A DNA stretch of 64,000 bases, from the NCBI GenBank assembly GCA_015039315.1, contig WIDE01000062.1, forward strand, positions 62,001 through 126,000, written 5' to 3'. Numbering within the stretch: the first letter of the stretch is position 1; every line of letters starts with the position of its first letter. A program made the translations under genes and the position numbers. This document shows positions 39,019-50,017 of this stretch, one piece after another. The stretch comes from Clavulina sp. PMI_390. Its lineage: Eukaryota > Basidiomycota > Agaricomycetes > Cantharellales > Hydnaceae. A model generated the notes under the pieces. It saw nothing but the letters and a program-made list of their open reading frames with translations. It was not told the origin of the DNA and made no database searches.

Positions 39019-39432
39019 CAAGCGAGTTGTTCCCGGTTGTCCTTAAATCAACCTTTCCCGATATTTTCAACTTATAATGGAGGATAAACCTCAAATTTGC
39101 CTAAATTTCTTTTCCAATCAAACGGGTAATGTTGGTATGAACACAATAACTCATGTGAGGAGAAGATGGCGAAGTTGATGAGACGGGACGATACAAGCTG
39201 AAGGAAAAAGCCAAAAGCAATCGCCCCAAGGATAATTTCTAGTTAGATAAGCCGCGACTCTACAATCTTCTGGTCCGGTTAGTAGTGGTAGAAGAGTCCC
39301 CATGCACTGTTGTCAGCGAACATGAATTCTTCACCAAATATTTGGTTGCATAACCATCTTCCCACTCCTTTGGTAACTTGTCACACTACTGGTCCACCTC
39401 TGAATCAACCTTTGCAAAAAAGAAGAGTTACA
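39019..39432. other. intergenic between tandem F-box genes
   Basis: About 410 bp with the 3' UTR of copy 1 and the promoter of copy 2. The second gene's frame stays open up to 39310. No regulatory motif recognised. Confidence 0.5.
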
Positions 39433-41118
39433 ATGTCCTTGGGCTCGCTCCCATTCGAGCTTGCTTCTCGAATATTCATCGAAAGCTGCGACGCTTTCCG
39501 CTCCCCATCTGTTGGGGACTTCTGGCACCTCATTGTTCAACGTGCAGTGATTTCCGCCGTATCTTCCTCCTGGCGTAAACTCGCCCTCGGGACACCTCGA
39601 CTATGGAGCGTGATATATATTTGTCCTAGATCCAAGGTGAGAGGTGAGCTCACAGCTGCCGTTGGTAGCTGGGAACTGGCACTACGTAATTCGAGGGAAG
39701 CTCCCCTAGAAGTCTATATTCATAACAACGTAGAGGCCTACACCAACAACAATCCTGGTGGGGAAGATTACGATCCAAGGCTCGCCGAATGGCCCTTCAA
39801 CGCGCTGTTAGCATCCTTTCATCGTGTGATTGTGCTTGAACTTCATATGATACGTTTGAGTCCCTCCTCGCTAATAATCCCACACATGCCCAGGCTTGGT
39901 CGTTTGCGTATAACATCAAGATACGGGGTTTCGAGTAAGAACCTTGGGAAGCTGCTTCCATCCCTATTTGATGAACATCGCGAGTTGGAGACAACCCTTC
40001 TCCAAGACCTCATTCTGCCCAAAATGATCTCAATCCCTCAAACCCACTTCCCTTTCGGAAAATTGGCCTCCCTCGAGCTGACACTGGTTGGTTCTCAGTC
40101 GCATCCTCTGGTTTGGAAGGATCTTGCCCCGAACCTTCACCAGTGTCAGTCTCTTCTTTCGCTCGTTCTCCTATGCCACTTTACTTTGATCATGTCCGAA
40201 GATCTTATTCTTCTACCACGGCTTGAAGCCCTCGAAGTCAACGAGGACTGTATTTTCAAGCGAATCATTGCTCCGAATCTCCGCTGCTTCTGTCATTCGA
40301 GTAGTCACCCTTTCGAACGTGAAGTGATGCTAGAACCACCCCGATCGCTGATCTACCTCCGCATGCGACCACCAGCCGAACCCAATTCGCACTTTTTTCG
40401 CCAAAGCATGTCCCAATTTGAGCATTTACGAGTCATGGAGCTCACCATAGACCTCTGTGTCCTCCTCCACCCACTCCTGAATATTTTGATCGAGACAAAA
40501 TGTGATAATGGTGGCACAAAACCTATCGCTCGGTTCCTCCCGAACCTCAGGTTCTTGATAGTCAGGCGCTCGCCGAAGGATCGGAATGGTTTAGCAAGAA
40601 AGCAGCTGCACGAGCTCTATGACTACTATAGGCTTGCAGTGCTGAACCTGCGCGTACGCCCTTCCCTCACAATCTATAGTGCCGAGCTATACCAGCTCAC
40701 TCAAAGTGAGCGCTGGGTCGATTTGGCCTATGTTCCAACGGAGCTTCATATGGAGAGCTCGGAGAATTCGACAGATGGTTCTGAATCTACGACGACCGAG
40801 CCTCCAGAACGATATCACACACTGGAGAATAGGATCAAACATATCCCAGATGACGCTATATCGCCCTTGAAAAAACATGATGACAGGAGAGTAGCTGATC
40901 TCCTTCCTCAAGCTATGTATGTCTTGCGATCTGATTCGACGCTTTGTACTATGCTCAACTTACTTTGATTGAATTTCCTTCTCAGAGATACATCCAGAGC
41001 GTTATGGAACCATCTGTTCGCTTCTTCTGCTAATGGGGGCGACTTGGCTCACCCCTGCTGCGATCTCCGAATCAACGAAGTTTGGACGAATCAAGGCACC
41101 CCAGAAAGTATTGAATGA
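39433..41118 (+). CDS. F-box protein, tandem copy 2
   Basis: Paralog of the preceding gene. F-box MSLGSLPFELASRIFIESCD, then AVSSSWRKLALGTPRLWSVI; leucine-rich middle (HRVIVLELHMIRLSPSSLII, LPRLEALEVNEDC, FEHLRVMELTIDL); and end HPCCDLRINEVW. Exons 39433-40916 and 40986-41118 join in phase 2 for 538 aa. Copy 2 carries an insertion near ETYNN-like Asn-rich residues (NNVEAYTNNNPGGEDYDP) where copy 1 has a shorter NFDMHGYDP. Overall identity by eye is about 60 percent, so the duplication is not recent. Presumed SCF substrate adaptor; target unknown. Confidence 0.85.
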
Positions 41119-41622
41119 CGCATGACGCATCCCAATTTGTCTCCTATCCCCCTCAGTTTCTATCTTCATAGGGTTCACATTGCCCAAAAACTGCAAGGAT
41201 TGCAGAAATCTTTGAAACTCGTGGGTATATTCGAAGGTGCAACCCCGTAGTGGGGGCTGCTGAGCAGCCTTTCTGCACCACGCTTTCGAAGAGCGTCGAG
41301 TACCATTGTAGACAATTTATGAAATTGCGCCCGCGGCGCCCCGATAGAATACAGAATCTTCTCATTGTAACCGCGCTCGAGCTTTGACCTCTGAGTAGTG
41401 GTAATTGTGGAACTAGCTCACATCACTTACTACATATATGAGCTGTTGGTAATATCACATCGTTTTACACGATAATGATTTTGTGCTATACACCGAACCA
41501 AGCGAATCACATTAGGGAAAGCTCCCTCGTCAGGAATTTACCATCAGATAGTAGAATCGCACGCACTTGAAAAATTATCCAACAATATGTCTGGTCCAAG
41601 CGAGTAGAATTGGTGCAAGTGA
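41119..41622. other. intergenic between converging genes
   Basis: About 500 bp with short unsupported frames. If the membrane gene uses an alternative last-exon frame, its coding end would move to about 41509. Confidence 0.4.
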
Positions 41623-42506
41623 TCACCAGAAGATACACAGCAAACCAGGAATAGAGAGGATGGCACAGATGGCTACAATCTGATGTCAACTCGCAGAACC
41701 TAACCTCACAACCGAGGAGAAAGCCAAGCAAATAATATTATTGAGAGCAAATGCTCACCTAGAATCACCAAAAACACATTATCATTTGGAGAAGGGTAGA
41801 AAAGTGCCCAGACTGCCACTGTCGGGGATATGAATGAGTGAGACATGGAATAGAGACACAGATAAGAAGCTGCGAAGAGATCGACGACTTACTGCATAAC
41901 CAGAAGACTGTCGATGAGACAATGCCCATATTCATCCCAACAGCCTTATAGGTGTTATGTATTGCTGCAGAACAAAAGTCAAGTAAAACATAGCGCTGAG
42001 ACACGAAAGGGAACATCTTACGATCGCCAGTCAGTATGAGTGATGTTCCAAAGGGTCTGAAGAAGGTAGTAACCGGTGGCCAGAGATTGAATCGAAAGAA
42101 GTACCACCAAAATCGATGTTCGAGGGACCCCTCAGCGAGAGAGAGGACATAGAGACTGTTTCAAGTACTCAGGAGATGGATAATCGAGCGAGTTTCGTCA
42201 TTGAGGACCTACATAGCGGCAAGGAAGCTTAAGAATATGTCAAAAGAGTTCGAAGCTAGTGAGTGGCCCAACATGTTCAACACTGTTTTTGAGATTCCGA
42301 AAGCCAGTGGGACCGATATCGCAAGCACATGAAACAGGCTGAGGAAAAAAGGCTTTCTGAAGCCTGCTTCTTGCTCTCTAAAGGAAATGATAACAGGGTA
42401 ATAGATTAGGGCTCATAAAACGAGCAGTTCTCATTGGAACGCGATGGACACACGTCAATTCATCCAGGTCGGAGATTAAGAGGCCAGTCTCTTCATCATG
42501 CTCCAT
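41623..42506 (-). CDS. multi-pass membrane protein, family not recognised
   Basis: A gene reconstructed from six short exons in consistent frames. It starts MEHDEETGLLISDLDELT and continues EQEAGFRKPFFLSLFHVLAI, SVPLAFGISKTVLNMLG, VLSLAEGSLEHRFWWYFFRF, NLWPPVTTFFRPFGTSLILT, IHNTYKAVGMNMGIVSSTVF and a final hydrophobic piece IVAICAILSIPGLLCIFW. Four or more membrane-spanning segments are visible. Donor and acceptor sites are standard (gtaggt, gtaaga, gtaagt). The last splice is ambiguous, so the stop may be at 41623 or 41509. I do not recognise the family and infer only an integral membrane protein. Confidence 0.55.
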
Positions 42507-43291
42507 GAGTTCACAGAGGGAAAGGCTTCAAAGAGAGTGGAAGGGGGGAAGGGGGACAAGGAAAACACTTTTTGGCTGTGTAATGGTGCCTGTGTCACGT
42601 GCAGAAACGGAATTGGAAATGGAGTTTCTCGTCTCTGTTAGCATGAAACAAACTCTGAGGAAGAGGAAGCATTTTGGAAGTGAACAGGATCTGTCTTAGA
42701 GAGCCGATAGCTGAACTGTTGACGGAGGACAGATGTTTGTTTGCTTACAAGGGTTTGTCCAGCTTCGGAATAAATAGAGTCGGGTGAGGGTTTCCAACCG
42801 TGCAGCGGCTTCTTCAGTCGCCAACCTCGCTGGTTCGTTGCCTCGAAGACCCAAAATGACCACCAAAAGGTTGTATATGTGGACTCCTTGAAAGCTTCAA
42901 AAACTGCTGTTCATCTCAACAGGGATCGAGGGGCTAATCGCAGCTGCTGTACCTGTAAAGACTCCACCTAAACGAGGAAGGAGACATTTGTCACCCTGAG
43001 CCCCTTTCCGTCATGAGCGGATCTCACTGTGTCACCTTCGTCTCTCGGAGAACCATCTGTTGTCGAATCTGTTTGTTCCTGGCGGAAGGCTCGCCTGAAG
43101 GAAGAGTTGCTGGCATTCAACCTTCTTCCGCACATCACCATGTCAAATTCTTCGCTACAGTACGCATAAAGGCTTGGCATAGTAGTCTCCCGTCCTCCTC
43201 CTCATCGTAATTTCACGCCCCCCTCTTGACTCCAGACGCGTCTCTCCACGTTCATTACCGCACATTCTTTTCTTGTAACAGAATCATAGAC
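42507..43291. other. 780 bp intergenic between divergent genes
   Basis: Shared upstream region of the minus-strand membrane gene and the plus-strand secreted protein. The small plus frame at 42505-42699 has no recognisable product. Nothing else supported. Confidence 0.4.
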
Positions 43292-44334
43292 ATGCTTTCC
43301 TCCCGTGCTTTCTCCTTCGTCACCCTTTTTCTCGGCCTTTTCTCTCTTGTCGCCCTCTCCCAGCCTGTCGCAGACTCGAACCCACATCTCGAGCGCGCGA
43401 TCTCCTCTGCCAACGTCACTCATGAGACCGACATGTGTTGCGATACTGGTTAGGCCCCACTCTTACCACTCATAATTGCATCGCTAATCAATTTGCTTAG
43501 ATTGCAATGAGATGGAGTTACTTGATATCCTCACCGAGCTCAAGACTGACATAGCCGTCCACATCGCCTCTCTTGGTACGCTATTCCAGAATCTTGTTGT
43601 TAGTCAATTCGGGTCTGATATCCCCTCATCTTCCGCCAGATGGTCACAAAAACCCTATTTCCCACTCCCGCTCGATTGCCAGCCTCGTCAAAAAGGCTAC
43701 GAAGGAAATTCAAACTCTTGGAGTGGACGAACCAGGCACGCATGGTACTCATCTAGGGCAAATCGCCAGCGTTCTCGGCACTATCCTAAAGGTTCGTAAG
43801 CCAAGCTCATCGTCTCAAGCGCTGCCACTGTATCGCAGTTGCCGGCTCTGATGGCTCTCTTCCTCTTTCTTTCTGACGCCCTTCATTCCAATAGGAAACG
43901 ATCAAAGACTGCGGCAGATATAGTCAATCCAGCAACCAGGTCTTTGGGCTCTTTGGCCAGCTTGTTGCGATTCTCGATGGTGTCCTTGCGGGTCTCGTCA
44001 AGGCTTGTTGCCGCCACTGCCCTGGCTTGCTTGCTCTGCTTACCAAAAAGTGAGCAGCTTTCCTTTTATCCCTTATAATCTTTCCGCTGCCTCTACTACG
44101 TGTTCGCTCTTCGGCCCCCTGCATGGCGTGTCGCGATCATATGGGAAGCTTCCCGACTTCAGCGAGGTTTTAGTAAAAGCTTTGATAACGCGTGGAGGCT
44201 TAGAAAAAAAAGCAATTCAGCATATTTACTGACTAGTTTCTGTCCCTTTTCTATATCCTTCGTTTAGGCTTGCGGGCGCTACCTGGCACCGTCTCGGCTT
44301 CTCTCTCACCTTCATTGCGTGTGGACTACACTAA
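43292..44334 (+). CDS. small secreted protein, tandem copy 1
   Basis: Secreted protein of unknown function. A signal peptide is clear: MLSSRAFSFVTLFLGLFSLV followed by ALSQPVADS. Five exons then give CCDTGDCNEMELLDILTELK, TDIAVHIASL, DGHKNPISHSRSIASLVKKA, LGQIASVLGTILKETIKDCG, FGLFGQLVAILDGVLAGLVK, CCRHCPGLLALLTKK and a last exon LAGATWHRLGFSLTFIACGL. Every block aligns with the gene at 45519, with introns at the same places. Several cysteines suggest disulfides. The domain looks all-helical. Could be a cell-surface or secreted effector-like protein; that is inference. The family name is not known to me. Confidence 0.75.
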
Positions 44335-45518
44335 CGACCGAGTGGTCCGTATCGCAGTCTCCTTTCTTATACTACCAGGAAAACTGTTGCCCCCTACCGA
44401 ATTGGCTCTTGGAGCCATCATGTCTGATGAAGGACACATGCATTTCTCATCTCATGCGCTCTTCGTCACCTATGCTTTTTTTTGATACCCAAGAGTTGTT
44501 TATCTTGCTCTATGCTCCTCATAGGATTAATTACATTAGCTTATGCCACTAATCAAGGACCTTGTCGCCCTCTCTTCGCCTCGTCTTTTCAGTGATTATG
44601 GGTTACTGAGTTCGTGATGGATCACATGCTTCATGCTGTAGTGGCATCCTTGTATTGTATCGAGAGCGGCTGTGTTGAAATCCGTACCACTAGCCCAAAG
44701 ATTGTTAAGCATCTTCAAAACCACCGCGAATGCTCCGGCCTATACTTATCCAATTATCCAACAACGCTGATACGTCGAGGAGGTCACTCATTGAATAAAA
44801 TTGGAAATACAATGTTTAGTACCGTTTGGCGTGACGTTTCGAGGGAGAATCTTGTTGGTGTCAGGAACAACAGCGGAACTAACGCCTCGTTTGACAGAGC
44901 GGCCACCAACACGGTTCGACGACTAACAAAATGTTATCAGTTTCACATGGGCGCGGGCCTGTGCGGTTAGGTAGTCAGTGGGCGGCCAGGCCCTTTTGCT
45001 GATCCGCTCACTATAGTTAGCCTTTAACCCCTGAAAATTAGAAGCACGAATAACTAGGGTTCTGTGAGTCATTTCCATTGAGAAACGCATCTCATTTCAT
45101 TCTTGATGAGTCTCGTAGTGTCAACAACCGACCGCATTCTTCGGAAAGATAACACGAAAGTTTGGGCTCGAAAGACCTGACGCCAACAGTGCATTTCCAA
45201 GGGCATCAGCGGAAATAGTAAGCTACCGCCATCCGCCAGAAGTCTGTCTGCATCGTGATCTGTTCGTTCCTGGCAACGTGATCCAGCCCAGTGAACCACG
45301 AACACCGCTACCCCTTCTGCTCCACTATCATCCGCGCCTTATGATTTGAAACCACCACCTCTCTTGGGCCTATAAATATATGGGCTATTCGAGTTCCCAA
45401 ACCTCATCGCACAACTTCACTACATTCTTTTCCAGCTTTCTTGCTTACTCAAGGCCTTCACGCCAATCCACACACTCATTCAGAGTCATCTTCTTCTCAA
45501 ACCAATCAGTTTAGAAAA
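44335..45518. other. intergenic between secreted paralogs
   Basis: About 1.2 kb. An open frame at plus 44614-44970 (118 codons) has no recognised family. A TATA-like box lies near the right end. Confidence 0.4.
45371..45380 (+). promoter_or_regulatory. TATA box of secreted protein copy 2
   Basis: The sequence tataaatata lies about 140 bp upstream of the ATG at 45519, a suitable place for a core promoter with a 5' UTR of about 100 nt. Position-based inference. Confidence 0.5.
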
Positions 45519-46647
45519 ATGCTGTCTTCCCGAGCTATCTCTTTCTTCACCCTGGTCCTTGGATCCTTCTCCCTCGTCGCCAACTCCCACCCCATCGCCG
45601 AGGTCAATGGTCATGCTGCTCGCGCAGTCGGCTATGGTGGTGGTTATGGTGGCGATTCTGGCAGCGGTAATGGTGGTAACGCCGTGACTACTACATGCAC
45701 TAGCTCCTCCACTGCGTACAACGGTGGCGCTCCTGCTCCTACTCCCACCACGAGCGCTGTCCCTACTACTAGCGCTGCCCCCACCCCCATCGTCTACAAT
45801 GGCGGCAACAATGGCGGTAACAACGGCGGTAAAACTGGTGTGAGCAACGGCGGTGGCAGTTGTGGCTATGCTGGTAAGCCCTCACTTGTACAAGGATATC
45901 TTTCTCCAGCTTATCGTTCCTATTAGGCTGCAACGAGCAGAACATGGCCAATATCCTCACCAAGCTTCAGTCGGACATTAATGTCCATATTGGCTATTTT
46001 GGTACGTGTTATAGGCCCTCACCCGAGAGCACCATTAGTCTGACTGGAAATACACACGTTCTAACTTTTGCATATCTAGATGGTCACCAGAATCCGATCT
46101 CCCACGGAAACTCGATCGCTAGTCTCGTCAAACAGGCCACTAAAGATGTCCTCGCCCTGGATGTGAATACTTCAGGACAGCTTGGCTCGCTTGCCAGCAC
46201 CCAGATTGCTCCCCAAATTAGCACTATCCTCAAGGTAAGTATAAGGGTTCCTTCCGCCCCTATGGGGTCGTCTGCTCGCTAGCCATATGGCCCATTGTAA
46301 CGGTCTTTTATCTTGATCTCCATCTCTAAAGGGGACGATCGGCGGCTGTGGCAAGTACAGCAGTGGTACTGGACTTCTCTTCGGTTACCTTGGTCAGCTC
46401 ACTGGCACCCTTGACGGAACGCTTGCCAACTTCGTCAACGCCTGCTCCCAGCGCAGCCCTGGTCTCGTTCCTGTCGTTTCCAAACAGTGAGTTCTGCCTT
46501 TCTATATCAATCTCTCCGTCCATCCGATTACTTGTTGTACATTTGTCTCTAACAAGCCTCCTTTTGTCTTCATCTAGGCTCGTCGGTGTTTCGTGGCACA
46601 ATCTGGGCTTCACTCTCAGCTCCTCGTCCTGCGGTCTCAAGTATTGA
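45519..46647 (+). CDS. small secreted protein, tandem copy 2 with Gly/Asn-rich insert
   Basis: Paralog of the gene at 43292. Signal peptide MLSSRAISFFTLVLGSFSLV followed by ANSHPIAEV. After it comes an insert absent from copy 1: GGGYGGDSGSGNGGN, a Thr/Pro/Ala stretch APAPTPTTSAVPTTSAAPTP, and GGNNGGNNGG. The shared domain then reads GCNEQNMANILTKLQSDINV, DGHQNPISHGNSIASLVKQA, IAPQISTILKGTIGGCGKYS, LLFGYLGQLTGTLDGTLANF, and VGVSWHNLGFTLSSSSCGL. Five exons with the same intron positions as copy 1. The insert looks like a flexible linker or wall-anchoring spacer. Function unknown. Confidence 0.78.
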
Positions 46648-47995
46648 GCGTGTTGATCACGACTTCTCTGCACTGTCTTACAGAGTGCCGCTTGTTCTTC
46701 TCAGATTATTCCACGTTTCCCCACACCGATACTAGTTCTCCGCTTAAAATACATATAATCATCGCTCCGCCACCCACATCGTTACGCTTTTGGTACTCCA
46801 ATGGATCTCTTGGGTTTACTGTTGAAACAATACGTGTGAAAGCCTTCGAGATCTAAACTACCTTCTAAGCTTAGCCCCTCATTCTGTGCGACGTGAACGC
46901 CGCTGTCCTACATGGAACTTGCGCATTAAGGTTCTCAACGACCCCTTTTCTTTGAAATGAACTCGTCGATGGTGGGATTGTGGTAGGGGCTGGGCTCGTG
47001 ATATATGAACGCCCACAAGCTGCGCATGAATCCTAATGGCCTCGACCAAAGGCAAAAGTTAGAGTGACTCTCCGGGTGAGAGATATTCGTACGGCATGGG
47101 GAGCTGCATCAAGACTAATATTATAGTCCAGAATTACCATTCGATTATCTATCGACTTGCTACTGAGACGGTCCAAACGTTGGGCTCGCAAAAGCTCAGC
47201 TAGGCGTAGAGTAGAGGATCATCAATATCCAATGCTTCACATGAATCACCTGTCTAAAGATGCTTCAGGAAGGCTAGTGGTCAGGATAGGCCTACAATTC
47301 AAGAGAAATTGATGGAAATTTGGCAGAGACTTCGATGAAGATCAGATACTGACAGCATACGGGGTGACCTGCCTCATCGAATATGTTGCAATTCACAGCG
47401 ACTGGGGCATGTCTGGATTGGGGAACTACCCAAACACCACTGGCAGAAAGTCGAAAAATAGGCGTAACGATATATGAAACTAGTTACTTACTCGTGCACT
47501 GCCTCGCTAGAACGGCTCTCAACGGAGAATAGTCAACCCTTTCTGTATTCCAAGGTTACCATAGTAGAGTAGCAGATATATACGCTCCCCCACGCTACTC
47601 CTTCGGCGTGGAATTTCAAATTCTTTTGTCGCTCAATGTCAAAGTTAAGCTCACTCTCGAAGAGTGAAGCAAGCATTTTTGAGTCTCTTGTGTTATCCTA
47701 CGCGGCATGTCCGAGCGTAATTTATCGGGTTATGATCCCAAGACTTCACGTCTTGATACCTGCTTGTTGCTGACCCAGGTTCGGCCCAATAACGCAGGCC
47801 AATATACCCGTGTTGCAGTGCCTCCGGGCTGCCAGGGCGATGGTGGCGGTTGTGTCGAGCGTGGGAAATATCGGTTGCTGATCGTCGCAAGTCAGCGCGG
47901 CTGCACTGCCTGCACACTTGCTGGCGTTTTCTTCCGTACACTCTCCTTCTCTCCAGACAAGCTCTTTTTTCTTGTGATAAACCAGTAGAGCCCTA
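46648..47995. other. 1.35 kb intergenic, no gene recognised
   Basis: Contains the 3' UTR of the secreted gene and the upstream region of the kinase. The frame plus 47707-47988 is open (93 codons) but unrecognised, and the opposite strand is also open there, so neither is supported. Confidence 0.4.
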
Positions 47996-49681
47996 ATGCA
48001 TCTTAAGCGAAAAGCTCCAGACTCTTGGGATCATCAGCCAACCGATCGCTGGCGCTTGCGTTCCTCATCTGAGTCAAAGCGCGTTAGACGAGAGCCTAGA
48101 CCGTGGCCTGCATTAAAGAACCCAACAGCAAACACTACTGGCTGGAAAGACAATAGCGAGGTACTATCCGGTCCTCCAGAGCAACGCATTTTCGATGACA
48201 GGAGGCGAGGTATTGTCATATTCGGGTTCATCCATTCGCACAATACCATTGAGACCAGGATAGGAATGAATGTATTAGGGCCACTTGAGAATCTACGTAC
48301 TAAAGGCTCAACCATACCTACTGCAAGGCTTGACCGCGGAGGGTTTCATGTTATCGACCCAGGCTTTGTCCTTGGACGTTCAAAGAAGTGTATGAGCTGT
48401 TCAATTCCTCATCACGCAGAGAAATTCTAAGAGTTTTCGCTTGCAACAGATCGTGTGGATCGCTATCTCGGCAGCGGGGCTGGTTCATCAGCATTTGCTG
48501 CACATCCCATTGCCTCGGAGACAATCACTGTTGTGTTGAAGGTTATACGACAAGGGCCCAGCTGGTCAGCGTCGGCTGCCGCTGAAGTGAATATGCTGAA
48601 GTGGCTTCGGAAGAAAAGAGGGCACTTAAAGTAAGTCCCCCACTGTCACCAATACTCCCTCTATGCTCAGTTTACCCCACTTGTCTAGTTCGTGTGTAGA
48701 GTTCTTGGGAAGTTTTCATCACGAAACCCATCTCTGCATTGTCACTGCACTGGCAGGCCAAACTCTGGACAAAGTGATCATCACAGGTGGCAGACGCCCT
48801 TTATCATTAGAGCTGATCAAAGGAGTTGGAAGGAGAACGTTGAGCGCTCTTCGGTGTACGTACCTTTGGGTTCTGCTCGTCCTTAATGTACTCAGACTCC
48901 AATACCATATAGTTCTCCATAGCTGCGAAATTGTCCACGCGGACGTGAAACCGGAAAATATAGCAATTTCTTTTGACCCTGCAGGGTGTCTTGTAGACCT
49001 TCGACTGATCGATTTTGGGAGTGCGATACGGAGCGATGATCTTATGGTCGGAAATGCTGGCACATTGAACTATAGAGCTCCAGAGATGCTACTTGGTAGA
49101 TGATTTTCTAATTTGCTGAACCCAGCAGAGTACTGATGTTTATCCCCTGCCATTTTCGGACCTCGCTCTGCTTGTTTTCTTCTAGGCCTGGGATGGTCGT
49201 ATCCCCTTGACCTATTCTCATTCGGCTGTACTCTAATGGAACTCAGCACTGGATTGGTGCCTTTCCTTGGCGTAATTACTCGAACCCAACAGCTAGCAAT
49301 GTTAGAGGCACTGTGTGGGCGCATGCCATCAGATTTTGCTAAATTGGCCAAGGCCGCTAGGCCAGAGTGCTTTACTGGTGATCGTACCACCCGTCTGGCG
49401 TGGCCGCCTAGGGAGGTGGCTCCAAAGGCTATGATTCGCGTAGACAAACAGAAGGATACTGTAAACGCAGTCAAACCTATAGAAGTGAGTAGATTGCGGA
49501 CAATATCAGGGGTGTGGGTGGTGGCTAATTCCCTTGATCATATCACTCGATCCAGGTCCTAATCAAGGATCGACTGCTTCGCACTTTGGTGAAACGTCTG
49601 CTGTCTTGGGATGCAGCAGCACGGGGCACAGCTCAGAGCACTTTAGAAGCTCCTTTCTTCAGATCCCAGCATGCAAGCTGA
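47996..49681 (+). CDS. LAMMER/CLK-type dual-specificity protein kinase
   Basis: Protein kinase related to the LAMMER (CLK/Lkh1) family, which phosphorylates SR splicing factors in other eukaryotes. Seven exons keep phase: 47996-48209, 48279-48389, 48450-48630, 48689-48855, 48913-49095, 49186-49484, 49556-49681, for 426 aa. A basic, Arg/Ser-rich N-terminus precedes KKYRVDRYLGSGAGSSAF (glycine loop), VVLKV (catalytic Lys), EIVHADVKPENIAI (catalytic loop), LIDFGSAI, GTLNYRAPEMLLG, and LGWSYPLDLFSFGCTLMELS. The segment QQLAMLEALCGRMP corresponds to the family's EHLAMMERILG signature but is diverged. All catalytic residues are present. It is shorter than typical LAMMER kinases and may be a divergent paralog. 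Confidence 0.88.
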
Positions 49682-50017
49682 TACCCTAATGGATAATTGT
49701 GTATCTATGTTTTGTGCTGGCGCAATAGTTGTGGTACTTGACGCGGGCAAACGTATGGCAAGTAAGTCGTGGCGATGTAATAGGCCTGATAGTTTCAGGT
49801 CACCGGTTAGAGAGGGTTTGGCACCAATGCTACAGTAAAATAGTCCTATTGTATTCGCTGAGATGATATTTTTACTATAAGAAGATGGGGGACTATAAGT
49901 TCAGCTCGATCGTACATCTATGCCGGGGGGGTGGAAAATGTCCATCTATGACTGGTGGTCTCATGGTGAAGAGTCACCCTCGATGACCTACGAACACATA
50001 CATCAATGAGGCTCGCC
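49682..50017. other. intergenic between converging genes
   Basis: About 340 bp holding two 3' UTRs. A run of nine Gs (near 49924) is present. No gene. Confidence 0.4.

Noticed and set aside
44614..44970. 118-codon plus-strand ORF between the secreted paralogs
   Set aside because: No signal peptide, domain or paralog; cannot be told from a chance frame.
47707..47988. 93-codon ORF upstream of the kinase
   Set aside because: The opposite strand is also open here and the protein is not recognisable.
48450..48630. Apparent in-frame stop before the kinase glycine loop
   Set aside because: A 60-bp intron (48390-48449) removes it and keeps phase, giving KKYRVDRYLGSG.
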